Assembly (NCBI GenBank): GCA_021163775.1
Contig: JAGGTI010000006.1
Location: forward strand, 1-38,784
Source of the DNA: Candidatus Zixiibacteriota bacterium
GTDB lineage: Bacteria; Zixibacteria; MSB-5A5; GN15; FEB-12
Length of the DNA: 38,784 nt
Direction of reading: 5' to 3'
The position numbers and the translations under genes were made by a program. This document shows, in pieces, positions 1 to 7,813 of the stretch. The notes beneath the pieces were generated by a model. It was not told where the DNA came from. It saw only the letters and a program-made list of their open reading frames with translations, and searched no databases. Position 1 is the stretch's first letter. Each line of letters opens with the position of its first letter.

Positions 1-12
1 TCTTTCCCATAA

Positions 13-33
13 CAACACCTTATACAGGTGTTG
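13..33. other. Short perfect hairpin
   Basis: An 8-bp perfect inverted repeat (CAACACCT / AGGTGTTG) flanks a 5-nt loop. No T-run follows on either strand, so a terminator role is not supported. It may be the edge of the adjacent repeat island or the 3' end of something left of the window. Confidence 0.35.
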
Positions 34-54
34 CACTTCGTTTGTGAATTGAGC

Positions 55-180
55 GTGCCTATGTCCACTCGCATCCCACCAAAGATGAAATCATGTTCTC
101 GAGAAAAGAGTTTCATTCGAGGTTCTGGCATATAGTGAAGTCTGATTGTTTCTGCGATGATTTGTGGCCATAGAGCAAAT
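55..180 (-). repeat. Dispersed intergenic repeat, module C copy 1
   Basis: Read on the minus strand, this stretch matches the central part of the repeat at about 10,689-10,820. The shared landmarks are a 'gtggacat' end, the block GAAACTCTTTTCTC (here in reverse complement, about 107-120), the 'caatcaga'-like stretch and the 'catgacc'-like end. It sits in the opposite orientation to the other copies. I see no ORF in it. Together with the downstream terminator it fills most of the gene-free 1-332 region. Confidence 0.6.
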
Positions 181-188
181 AACCGCAG

Positions 189-217
189 GGCCGCCGACTT
201 ATCTCGGCGGCCTTTTT
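189..217 (+). terminator. Rho-independent terminator
   Basis: A perfect 9-bp GC-rich stem, GGCCGCCGA / TCGGCGGCC, has a 6-nt loop and is followed directly by TTTTT. It would stop plus-strand transcription entering from the left of the window, ahead of the gene at 333. Nothing recognisable lies between it and the window edge except the repeat. Confidence 0.8.
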
Positions 218-332
218 CTTGTCGTGCTGTTGACGAAGTACCGTTATGTTGCTATCGTGTGGTAGTTGAGGTGTCTCCGAACGAAACAGGTAGGCGGAAC
301 GTCTTAAGAACAGGTTAAACCGGAGCGGTACA

Positions 333-1112
333 ATGGTGCTTGGTTATCTGCGTCTCACTTGGTTAATGGCAATGCTGGTGGCGGTAGTCCTCCCCCGATC
401 GGCAGTTGCGACTTCCGAGACCAGGATGATCCAACTATTGACTATCCGCGTGGATTGCGATGGGCGCTACTGGTGGAGCATTGGAAGGGAGGCACCGGAT
501 AATCTACCTCAGCTTGTTCCCAATGTATTCATCGGTGACGAGGTAGCCACCTATTTTCCCGACTATGATTTTCTGAGAATGATCATCATTGATTATGCAT
601 CGGCTACCCCCTCGGGTTACATGCTGATATCGGTTCACCCTAGCTCGCACTACAAGCACTTTGGCAACCTCTACGCTCTCTTAGAAAGTCAGTTTATAGA
701 CGACGCAGAACGGTACTCTTGGGCAGATCGCGAAATGGAGGTTATCGACGACAGCTTGAAAGACGTTTATGTTGATTTCTATGTCCACAGAGAAGAGCGT
801 GAGCGTTTGTATCAACGGAAGGCGGAACTTCGGCGACTTCCTCGCTTCCGTCTGCGACATTGTGTCAAAAAGTGGGAGGAGCGAGATAACCGGATAATGC
901 AGTTTTCTTGGGATAAGGCTGGCGTTGCCCCGGCGTCTGATCTCAACCCGTTGTCGGTGATGAGCTTTGCTTCTCGTTGGGAAGCTGGCGAGTGGGCCGA
1001 ACAACTTGCGCGGTATGCTGATCCCTACTGTGATTATTCTATGCCGGTGATCGCGGCGCCCAAAGTTGGCATACCCAAACCATTGACGGAGCCGGAAGGG
1101 GAGGATGAATAG
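333..1112 (+). CDS. Hypothetical secreted protein
   Basis: I do not recognise this 259-aa protein. It begins with a basic and hydrophobic segment (about residues 1-26, ending near SAVA-TSE) that looks like a Sec signal peptide, so it is probably exported. The mature part is rich in charged and aromatic residues. An Arg/Glu-rich stretch at about residues 150-190 could form a helix or short coiled coil, and it holds one of the few cysteines. The ATG is supported by a GGAG about 8 nt upstream (320-323). The gene is monocistronic, between the terminator at 189-217 and a repeat-bearing intergenic stretch. The antisense frame over its 3' half is a shadow. Confidence 0.6.
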   Translation: MVLGYLRLTWLMAMLVAVVLPRSAVATSETRMIQLLTIRVDCDGRYWWSIGREAPDNLPQLVPNVFIGDEVATYFPDYDFLRMIIIDYASATPSGYMLISVHPSSHYKHFGNLYALLESQFIDDAERYSWADREMEVIDDSLKDVYVDFYVHREERERLYQRKAELRRLPRFRLRHCVKKWEERDNRIMQFSWDKAGVAPASDLNPLSVMSFASRWEAGEWAEQLARYADPYCDYSMPVIAAPKVGIPKPLTEPEGEDE

Positions 1113-1149
1113 GCTCAACAGGTCAGGTTGCTTATAACCGAAAATCTCG

Positions 1150-1245
1150 TAACCATCCTTCGACCCTTCGTCAAGCTCAGGGCAGGCGTAGCTCAGGATG
1201 ACTTGAATGCAGACAAACGGCAGATGTGGACATCTACCGGGCACG
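1150..1245 (-). repeat. Dispersed intergenic repeat mosaic, modules B and D
   Basis: Positions 1218-1240 hold the palindromic module B (CGGCAGATGTGGACATCTAC followed by CGG), which also occurs near 10,641, 34,480 and 34,735. Next to it, about 1156-1200 reads in reverse complement as 'catcctgagc...gagcttgacgaaggg', a Cys/Gly-Ala-free non-coding word pair not seen in the other islands. The flanking 12-mer TCTACCGGGCAC (1233-1244) recurs in reverse complement at 16,899-16,910. This part of the long open frame reaching back to 1226 is therefore non-coding repeat. Confidence 0.65.
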
Positions 1246-1300
1246 CAACTATGCTCGATATTTATCCATCCAAATCCCGGTTTTTGCTGTATATTACTAT

Positions 1301-2050
1301 ATGCGGATTAAACTGTCCCAGACACTGGTTTTTCTGACTCTGCTCAGTGCGGCTTTGGTCGTTACGGCCCAGACTCCCTCACCTTTACGTCAGATGAGAA
1401 CTCAGCAGGATGCCAACTATCAGCAAAACCAACAAAACCGATACCATCCGGATCCGTCGGCACTCAAAGTTGCCCGCTTGCATTATTCCGGTGGCGGTGA
1501 CTGGTACTGGGGGAGTTCGGCGATCCCCAACTTTCTCAAATTCGTGCGTGACAACACCGATTTCCCGGTCGACACAATAGAACGCCAGGTTCGGATCACC
1601 GACCCGGAACTGTTCCAGTTCCCGTTTCTATTTGCCACTGGTCATGGCGTGATAAGTTTCTCGCCCGAAGAACAAGAACGATTGCGCCAGTATCTGATGG
1701 CTGGTGGTTTTCTGTTCATCAACGATTCGTACGGTATGGATAAGACTTTCCGCCGCGAGATGGCTGATCTTTTCCCTGAACGCGAAGTTGTTGAACTGCC
1801 ATTTGATCACAAGATTTATCACTCGTTTTATGATTTTCCTAACGGTCCGCCCAAGATTCACGAGCACGATGGTTTGCCACCCCGGGGCTATGCTATCGTC
1901 GTCAATGGTCGAGTGGTTCTCTATTTTCTGGTGGAATCGGATATCGGCGATGGATGGGAAGATGAACAGGTACACAGCGATCCGCCCGAGAAACGCGATG
2001 CCGCTTTTCGGATGGGTTTGAACATACTTGCCTACGCCCTGTTATACTGA
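1301..2050 (+). CDS. DUF4159 family secreted protein
   Basis: This 249-aa protein matches the DUF4159 family in its motifs. ATGHG and the segment around residues 110-150 (LMAGGFLFINDSYG) are followed by a charged stretch ending MGLNILAYALLY. The fold resembles class I glutamine-amidotransferase/ThuA-like domains, and the biochemical role is unknown. Residues 1-23 form a signal peptide. The open frame extends upstream to 1226, but I chose ATG 1301 because the signal peptide starts there and the upstream part lies in a dispersed repeat. There is no clear Shine-Dalgarno, and a -10-like TATATT sits 6 nt before the ATG. It heads a co-directional group with DUF4175 and TPR genes. In related phyla such genes often lie beside MoxR/DUF58/vWA genes, which are absent here. 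Confidence 0.8.
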   Translation: MRIKLSQTLVFLTLLSAALVVTAQTPSPLRQMRTQQDANYQQNQQNRYHPDPSALKVARLHYSGGGDWYWGSSAIPNFLKFVRDNTDFPVDTIERQVRITDPELFQFPFLFATGHGVISFSPEEQERLRQYLMAGGFLFINDSYGMDKTFRREMADLFPEREVVELPFDHKIYHSFYDFPNGPPKIHEHDGLPPRGYAIVVNGRVVLYFLVESDIGDGWEDEQVHSDPPEKRDAAFRMGLNILAYALLY

Positions 2051-2143
2051 TCAGGCATTACCCGTTCCAAAAGGACTGCCCGTCCCACTGGGACCTGCCG
2101 ATAGACAGTACAAAGCGATGAATGCAATTTCGAGGATAGCCCG

Positions 2144-5100
2144 ATGGCTGAGATCAAAACCATCAACGAACTGATTCGCCGACTGAAATCGACTTTGGTC
2201 AAACGCCGAATAATTCTGGCGAGCGCAGGTCTGTTTTCGTGCGTGGCGGCGGTTGTTCTGTTCGGGGTGGGGTTGATGTTGACGGCCAATGTCTGGGTAC
2301 TGCCAGTCTGGCTCAAGATTTCTTTACTTGTCGTTCTGGTCGTAACAGTTCTGTACCTGTTAGGGCGGCTGGTTATACCGAAGCTGTTGCGTGGATCAGT
2401 CGAATCGGTAGCGATTACACTTGAAAAAGTTAACCCATCGCTCAAGGGACGCCTGATTGCGGCGGTACAGTTCGCACAGGGTGATCAGCCGGAAGGTTAC
2501 TCAAGGGAGTTGATTGAAGCCGCCAAGTTACAGGCCTTGGAACAGGCCGGCGGGGTTGATTTCTCACAGGTTGTCAGCTACTACCCGCTTTGGAAAACCG
2601 GGCGACAACTATTGGCGGCCGGTCTGTTGGCTGGGCTTATTTTGGTCACAGCCCCCGGATTTTTCGGCTATGCTTTTGAGGTCTATTCCAATCCGACCAC
2701 CCGTGTCGCGCCGCCGGTGGCGTTTGATTTAATGGCCGTGCCCGGTACGACTGAGTGGGTAAAGTATCGCGATATTCATGTCGGCGGTATTCTGCGTGGC
2801 GAACGGTTTCCTGAATCAGCCAGGTTTCATTATCGACTGGCCGGAGGAAGCTGGCAGAAGACCGAGTTTGATCTTACTGAACTGGTACCAATTACAACCA
2901 TCGATGGCGACTCGCTTGCGTTCGGCCAGACTTTCCGTCGGGCTGATCGTTCTTTTGATTACTGGGTTGAAGCTGGCGCATTGCAAACCGAAATTCAGCG
3001 CATTGATATTGTTGACCGGCCGCGCGTGACCGGTATTCACCTGTCGATATTCTACCCTGACTACACCGGGCTATCACCATTGACTATCAATGAAAACAAT
3101 GGTTCGTTCTCAGCAGTGATGGGTAGCCGAGCAACGATGAAATTGGAAATCAACCTGCCGATCGAAAAAGCGGATTTGGTATTTGAAGACAGCAGTCGGA
3201 CACCGCTTGCGATTGATGGAAGGACTGCGGATATATCGCTCAGGATCGACCGCTCGGTGGCTTATCATGTTGAACTGGTTGATCACTTAGGTGAACAGAA
3301 CCCCGATCCGATTGAGTATTACATTACCGCGATCCCCGATGAGTATCCGTCGATAGAAGTCATCCGTCCGGGATTCGATGTCAACCTCAATGATGAAATG
3401 ATCCTGCCATTGCTGGTGCGTATTTTTGATGACTACGGGTTCACTTCGCTGGTGATGAAATATACCCTGTTCAGTCAGGGGCGGAGTGCTGGTGAAAACG
3501 TGGCGGTTCTGCATTTCTCGGACAAGATCAAGACCGAGGGAGAGGTCGAGTTCAACTGGGATATGGATGCGCTTCAGATGTTCCCTGGCGACTATGTGGC
3601 CTACCATTTTGAGATTGCCGACAACGACGTGATTTCCGGACCCAAGGTGACCAGTTCGCGGCAGTACATCGCGCGGTTGCCATCGCTGGAGGAGATCATT
3701 GCCCAGACCGAACGGGATTCCCGACAGAGGATAACCGATGTCGAAGAACTGACCCGCACCGGCCAGGAATTAGCCCGACGGCTGAAAGATGCGGCCCGCA
3801 AAATTGAAGCGCAAAGTCCGACTGGCCAGAAGGCGGATTGGCAACAGCAGAAAGAATTGAAATCGATCGTCCAGAAGAATGAACAGATGGTTGAGCAGAT
3901 TAGTAAAGCGGCTGAGCAGATGGATCAGTCACTTGAGCAAATGCGCAATAACTCGCTGATGAGTCGCGAGATCATGGAAAAACTCCAGCAGATTCAGAAA
4001 CTGTTCGAGGAGGTCGCCACACCTGAGATGCAAGAGGCGCAGAAGAAACTGATGGAAGCGCTCCAGAAGATGGATCCAGAGGAAATGCGCCAGGCGATGG
4101 AAGATTTTGAGATGTCTCAGGAAGAGTTGATGCAGAGGTTGGAGCGCACACTGGTTTTGCTTAAGCAGATGCAGGCCAAGGCCAAGATGGAGGCGATGAT
4201 TCGCAAGGTCGAGGACTTGATAAAAAAGCAGGACAAGGTCAATGCTGATACCGATGCCACCCCACCTGAATCGATGCCCGATCTGAGTCGGGCCGAGAAA
4301 GACAATCAGGCCGCAATGGAGAGTCTCAAGAAGGAAGCGGGAGATCTTCAGGAACTGTTCAAAGAGGCCCAGCTTGATCAGGTGCCGGAGGCTCAGCAAT
4401 TCGCCGATGCCGTTAAACAGTCCGACGCTGACCAGAACATGGAGAAGATGGCTGAGGCGCTCCAACAGAGTCAAAAATCCAAAGCCTCCTCGCAGGGAAA
4501 GAAGGCCAGTTCCAAACTGACTCAGATGCTTGACAAAATGCGTCAGGCGCAGATGGCTATGAATCAGGATGACACCGAGGAGATCAAGAAAAGACTTCGG
4601 CGGGCGATTGACCACGCCTCAAATATGTCAATGGATCAGGAAGAACAACTCCGGCAGGCACAGCGACTCGATCCCACTTCAATGGTAATTCTCGAGCAGG
4701 CGACCGATCAGCTTGATCTGGCTCAGGCCTGTGGGGGACTCTATCAGGCCGTTACCGAGCTGGGGGAGATTTCTCCGTTTATCGCCGCTGAGCTTCGGAG
4801 CCTGGTGAGCAACGCTATCCAGAACATGAGTCTGGCCACCGCCGGTTTCGAAGCCAGGCGTGGCATTGAGGCTATTGGATATCAAAAGGAAGCTATGTCA
4901 CAGCTCAATCGCGCTACTATTCGGCTGATGGAGTCGCTCAATGAGCTCAAGAACTGCGATAACGGTTCCAATTGTGACAAGGGCATGGCCAAGATGGAAT
5001 CGATGTGCAAAAAACAAGGCAAGCTGAATCAAGCGTCACAGGGCATGTGCAACAATCCCGGACAGGGTAGCAAACCAGCACAGGGAGCTGGTGCGGCTGG

Positions 5101-5572
5101 TCGTATGCAGGAACTGCAACGGTTGGCTTCCGAGCAGGGAGCGATTCGGAAATCGATGCAGGAGTTGGAGCGGGAGTTTGGTGGTTCGCGCCAGATTCTT
5201 GGTCGACTGTCAGATATTACTCGGGAGATGGAAGCGGTCGAAGAGGCGATGCTCAGCGGTGAAGTTGGTCCCGAGACACTGGAACGACAATTGAAGATTC
5301 ACTCGCGTATGCTTGAGGCTACCCGCTCGTTACAGAGGAAAGATTTCACCGAGCGGCGGCGGGCCGCCACGGCGACCAGTCGACCAGTGCTGGTACCGCC
5401 TTCACTGCCGGCCAGTTTACTTGATGATCGGATCAAGCTCGAAGACCGGTTGCGGCGATTCATGTCGGACAGCTATCCGCCTCAGTACGAGGAGCAGATC
5501 AAAGCGTATTTCCGGGCGTTGTTAAAAGCTGAAGCTGAACGGATTCAAATTCAGTCGGGCGGGAGCAACTGA
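2144..5572 (+). CDS. DUF4175 family membrane-anchored coiled-coil protein
   Basis: This 1142-aa protein fits the DUF4175 family. Two closely spaced membrane segments (about residues 24-48 and 53-75) and a third (about 153-173) anchor it. A beta-rich periplasmic region (about 190-530) follows. A very long Gln/Glu/Met/Lys-rich coiled coil (about 535-900) comes next, then a Cys-containing low-complexity stretch (about 935-975; CDNGSNCDKG, KKQGK) and a basic C-terminal helix region. The architecture suggests an envelope scaffold, but no enzymatic motif is visible. The start has AGGA about 8 nt upstream. It overlaps the next gene by one base (TGATG), which suggests translational coupling. The 228-aa antisense frame inside it comes from the coiled-coil codon pattern. 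Confidence 0.8.
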   Translation: MAEIKTINELIRRLKSTLVKRRIILASAGLFSCVAAVVLFGVGLMLTANVWVLPVWLKISLLVVLVVTVLYLLGRLVIPKLLRGSVESVAITLEKVNPSLKGRLIAAVQFAQGDQPEGYSRELIEAAKLQALEQAGGVDFSQVVSYYPLWKTGRQLLAAGLLAGLILVTAPGFFGYAFEVYSNPTTRVAPPVAFDLMAVPGTTEWVKYRDIHVGGILRGERFPESARFHYRLAGGSWQKTEFDLTELVPITTIDGDSLAFGQTFRRADRSFDYWVEAGALQTEIQRIDIVDRPRVTGIHLSIFYPDYTGLSPLTINENNGSFSAVMGSRATMKLEINLPIEKADLVFEDSSRTPLAIDGRTADISLRIDRSVAYHVELVDHLGEQNPDPIEYYITAIPDEYPSIEVIRPGFDVNLNDEMILPLLVRIFDDYGFTSLVMKYTLFSQGRSAGENVAVLHFSDKIKTEGEVEFNWDMDALQMFPGDYVAYHFEIADNDVISGPKVTSSRQYIARLPSLEEIIAQTERDSRQRITDVEELTRTGQELARRLKDAARKIEAQSPTGQKADWQQQKELKSIVQKNEQMVEQISKAAEQMDQSLEQMRNNSLMSREIMEKLQQIQKLFEEVATPEMQEAQKKLMEALQKMDPEEMRQAMEDFEMSQEELMQRLERTLVLLKQMQAKAKMEAMIRKVEDLIKKQDKVNADTDATPPESMPDLSRAEKDNQAAMESLKKEAGDLQELFKEAQLDQVPEAQQFADAVKQSDADQNMEKMAEALQQSQKSKASSQGKKASSKLTQMLDKMRQAQMAMNQDDTEEIKKRLRRAIDHASNMSMDQEEQLRQAQRLDPTSMVILEQATDQLDLAQACGGLYQAVTELGEISPFIAAELRSLVSNAIQNMSLATAGFEARRGIEAIGYQKEAMSQLNRATIRLMESLNELKNCDNGSNCDKGMAKMESMCKKQGKLNQASQGMCNNPGQGSKPAQGAGAAGRMQELQRLASEQGAIRKSMQELEREFGGSRQILGRLSDITREMEAVEEAMLSGEVGPETLERQLKIHSRMLEATRSLQRKDFTERRRAATATSRPVLVPPSLPASLLDDRIKLEDRLRRFMSDSYPPQYEEQIKAYFRALLKAEAERIQIQSGGSN

Positions 5573-7419
5573 TGATTTTTCAGCTACCCGGACGGATCGT
5601 TCTGTTGTTGTTGGTTTTGTTTGTTTCTGGGGGTAGCCTGCAAGCCCAACAGAATGTGTCGCCATTTGAGGGCAAGAAAGTTTATGATATCCGACCCGGT
5701 GGCGAAGACAAGGTCACGGTGGCTCGACGTCTGATTGCCGCTCGTGACTATCAGGCGGCCGCAGACTTGCTGGAACTGGTGTATGCCTCTGATGGCAACA
5801 ACATTCAGGTACAGAATCTGCTCCGGAATTGTTATGACCAGTTAAGGCAGTACGCCAAAGCCGAGTTGCTGATACGCCGTCTTCTCAAGACACAACCGAA
5901 TTCAATTGGTAATCAACTACATCTCGCCGAGACGCTGGTCAAACTCGACAAGCAGACGGAAGCTCTTCAGGTGTATGAGGAGATTGCGCAGGGCATGAAG
6001 TCAACTGACCCCAGCCGCTATCTGATTTTGGTGAACAGCCTGATACGGAGCGGTTTAGATGATAACGCATTGAGCATCATTGAAGATGTCAGACGACAAT
6101 CGGACAATCCAGTGATGTTTGCCATCGAGCGTGGCTCCGTTTTAGAAAAGCGACGACAATATATCCCGGCGGCCCGCGAGTATCTGCAACTGCTGGCGCA
6201 AGATACTGTCGGCCGGGCCGGCACCGCCGAGCGACGTTTGATGGCCCTTCTGGAATTTGAGGAGTCATCGGTTGTAGTGGAGGAGTTTCTGGCCAGTTTT
6301 GCCAACAGCACTGGCGGATTATCCACGATGAGATTGTTGTCAAATCATTTTCTGAAGTCTGGTCGGTTCGAGGAAGCTTTTAGCTTTGTCATCAGGCTGG
6401 ATTCGCTAAAGGGCGGAAGTGGTTACCCGCTGGTCAGTTTTATGCGGCGCTGTCAGGAACGGCGTTGTTGGTCCCAGGTGGTACGAATGGCTGAGATTGT
6501 TCTTCGACAGCATCCGAGGAGCACTTTCGAGGCCGAGGTGTCGTTCGAATATGCGCGCGCCTTAGCTGAAATGGCACAGCCGGAAGCGGCTATCGCTGTG
6601 TATGAACGGCTCTTTCGACAGACCGAAGATCCTCAGATCAGGGCTGATGCTCTCTACGGCGTTGGAGCGATCTATCTCAACTACCTGAAGGACGGCCCGC
6701 GGGCGCTTGTGTATCTCGATTCTGTGATTACTCATTATCCTCGGGGACGCGCCTATTTCATGGCTCGAATGGCGGCCGCTCTGTGTCAGCTTCGTGAAGG
6801 TCATCTTGATGACGCCCGGAACCGGTATGCTGAATTAGGGGCGGCGAGGCTTCCCGCTGAGCTACAGGAAGAAATCCTGTTTTATGAGGGGCTGGTTGAT
6901 TTTTTCGATCTTAATTTTGATAGCGCTCGGGCGATGTTCCAAAAACTGACGCTGGATTACTCCCAGGGTTATTTTGTCAATGATGCTTTACAACTTGTGC
7001 TAGCCATTGATGAGGCATCTGAGGCCGAATCGGCTCTCACAGCCTATGCTCAGGCTCGTTACCTCCTGGTTCGGGGTCAGACCGATTCCGCTTGCACCCG
7101 GTTTTGGGCGATCGCTGATAGTACCCCCCCGATTTTGGGCGATATTGCACTATTTCAATTGATTAATCTTAAACTGGAGAAGGTTGACTCGGTGGCGGCG
7201 CAGGGAGCGATTGAGCGATTGGCCACGGAACATACGGATTCGTACTATCGGCCACTGGGGCTTAAGATCAAGGCTGATATGCTGGCCAATTCATTGGATA
7301 GCATGGTTGAGGCCAGAGAATTGTATCGTTCGTTGTTGGAGAACTACCCCGAATACCCGTTTGTCAGGGAAATTCGAGATAAATTACGTCAGTTTGAAGA
7401 ATCCGAACCAGTCGGCTAA
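5572..7419 (+). CDS. Secreted TPR-repeat protein
   Basis: This 615-aa protein has a signal peptide (about residues 1-25, cleaved after LQA) followed by helical repeats over nearly the whole length. The repeats show TPR-type spacing, with blocks such as LRNCYDQLRQYAKAELLIRR near residue 85, a later FEYARALAEMAQPEAAIAVY and a C-terminal ARELYRSLLENYPEYP. It is probably a periplasmic or outer-membrane-associated protein-interaction scaffold. Its ATG overlaps the DUF4175 stop codon by one base, so the two are likely made together. Its stop codon overlaps, tail to tail, the stop of the minus-strand gene at 7416-7664. Confidence 0.8.
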   Translation: MIFQLPGRIVLLLLVLFVSGGSLQAQQNVSPFEGKKVYDIRPGGEDKVTVARRLIAARDYQAAADLLELVYASDGNNIQVQNLLRNCYDQLRQYAKAELLIRRLLKTQPNSIGNQLHLAETLVKLDKQTEALQVYEEIAQGMKSTDPSRYLILVNSLIRSGLDDNALSIIEDVRRQSDNPVMFAIERGSVLEKRRQYIPAAREYLQLLAQDTVGRAGTAERRLMALLEFEESSVVVEEFLASFANSTGGLSTMRLLSNHFLKSGRFEEAFSFVIRLDSLKGGSGYPLVSFMRRCQERRCWSQVVRMAEIVLRQHPRSTFEAEVSFEYARALAEMAQPEAAIAVYERLFRQTEDPQIRADALYGVGAIYLNYLKDGPRALVYLDSVITHYPRGRAYFMARMAAALCQLREGHLDDARNRYAELGAARLPAELQEEILFYEGLVDFFDLNFDSARAMFQKLTLDYSQGYFVNDALQLVLAIDEASEAESALTAYAQARYLLVRGQTDSACTRFWAIADSTPPILGDIALFQLINLKLEKVDSVAAQGAIERLATEHTDSYYRPLGLKIKADMLANSLDSMVEARELYRSLLENYPEYPFVREIRDKLRQFEESEPVG

Positions 7420-7664
7420 AAATCGACCAGTTTCTTCTGGTCATTCTGGAGTTTGGAAACTTCACGTTCGAGGTTGAATACACGATTTTTGAGTTTTTCA
7501 GTATTCTGGGCGCGGGATTTGGTTGTGGTCCGGATCAGTAACGCCATTGAGATTAACAGAAACAGCACCGAGTTCACCTGGCGGAAAATCTCACCCATAT
7601 TGAATACTGAGTCGATAAAAGCCGTCACTCCAAGGAAGAAGAGTAGAGCGCACCAAAATAGCAT
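7416..7664 (-). CDS. Small membrane protein with C-terminal coiled coil
   Basis: This 82-aa protein has two hydrophobic segments (about residues 1-18 and 28-46) followed by a polar heptad-like tail (EKLKNRVFNLEREVSKLQND). I do not recognise a family. Coding on this strand is supported by an ideal GGAGG 7 nt before the ATG and by a sensible membrane/coiled-coil design. The overlapping plus-strand frame (7453-7713) has no ribosome site and an unlikely composition. The gene converges with the TPR gene, and the stop codons overlap by 3-4 nt. Confidence 0.7.
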   Translation of the reverse strand: MLFWCALLFFLGVTAFIDSVFNMGEIFRQVNSVLFLLISMALLIRTTTKSRAQNTEKLKNRVFNLEREVSKLQNDQKKLVDF

Positions 7665-7813
7665 TTTGAACCTCCATAGGGTATTAATCGCATCGGTCGG
7701 AAAAGTCGTATAATCTTAGTCGGCCTGCTTACGCTTTGTACTTGAAAAACGTGTAACCGATGCTGTTATTCTATATTGTCGGCTGAGACGTATTTGGATA
7801 TTAGGAGGAAAAT

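Noticed and set aside
681-1244. 187-aa antisense frame ending in the first hypothetical gene
   Set aside because: Its first third lies in the dispersed repeat and the rest is antisense to a gene with signal peptide and ribosome site.
3929-4615. 228-aa Leu/His-rich antisense frame in the DUF4175 gene
   Set aside because: Composition is the reverse complement of Gln/Glu/Met/Lys coiled-coil codons. It has no start signal and is a shadow.
7453-7713. Plus-strand 86-aa frame overlapping the small membrane protein
   Set aside because: No ribosome site and unlikely composition. The minus strand has GGAGG, membrane helices and a coiled coil.
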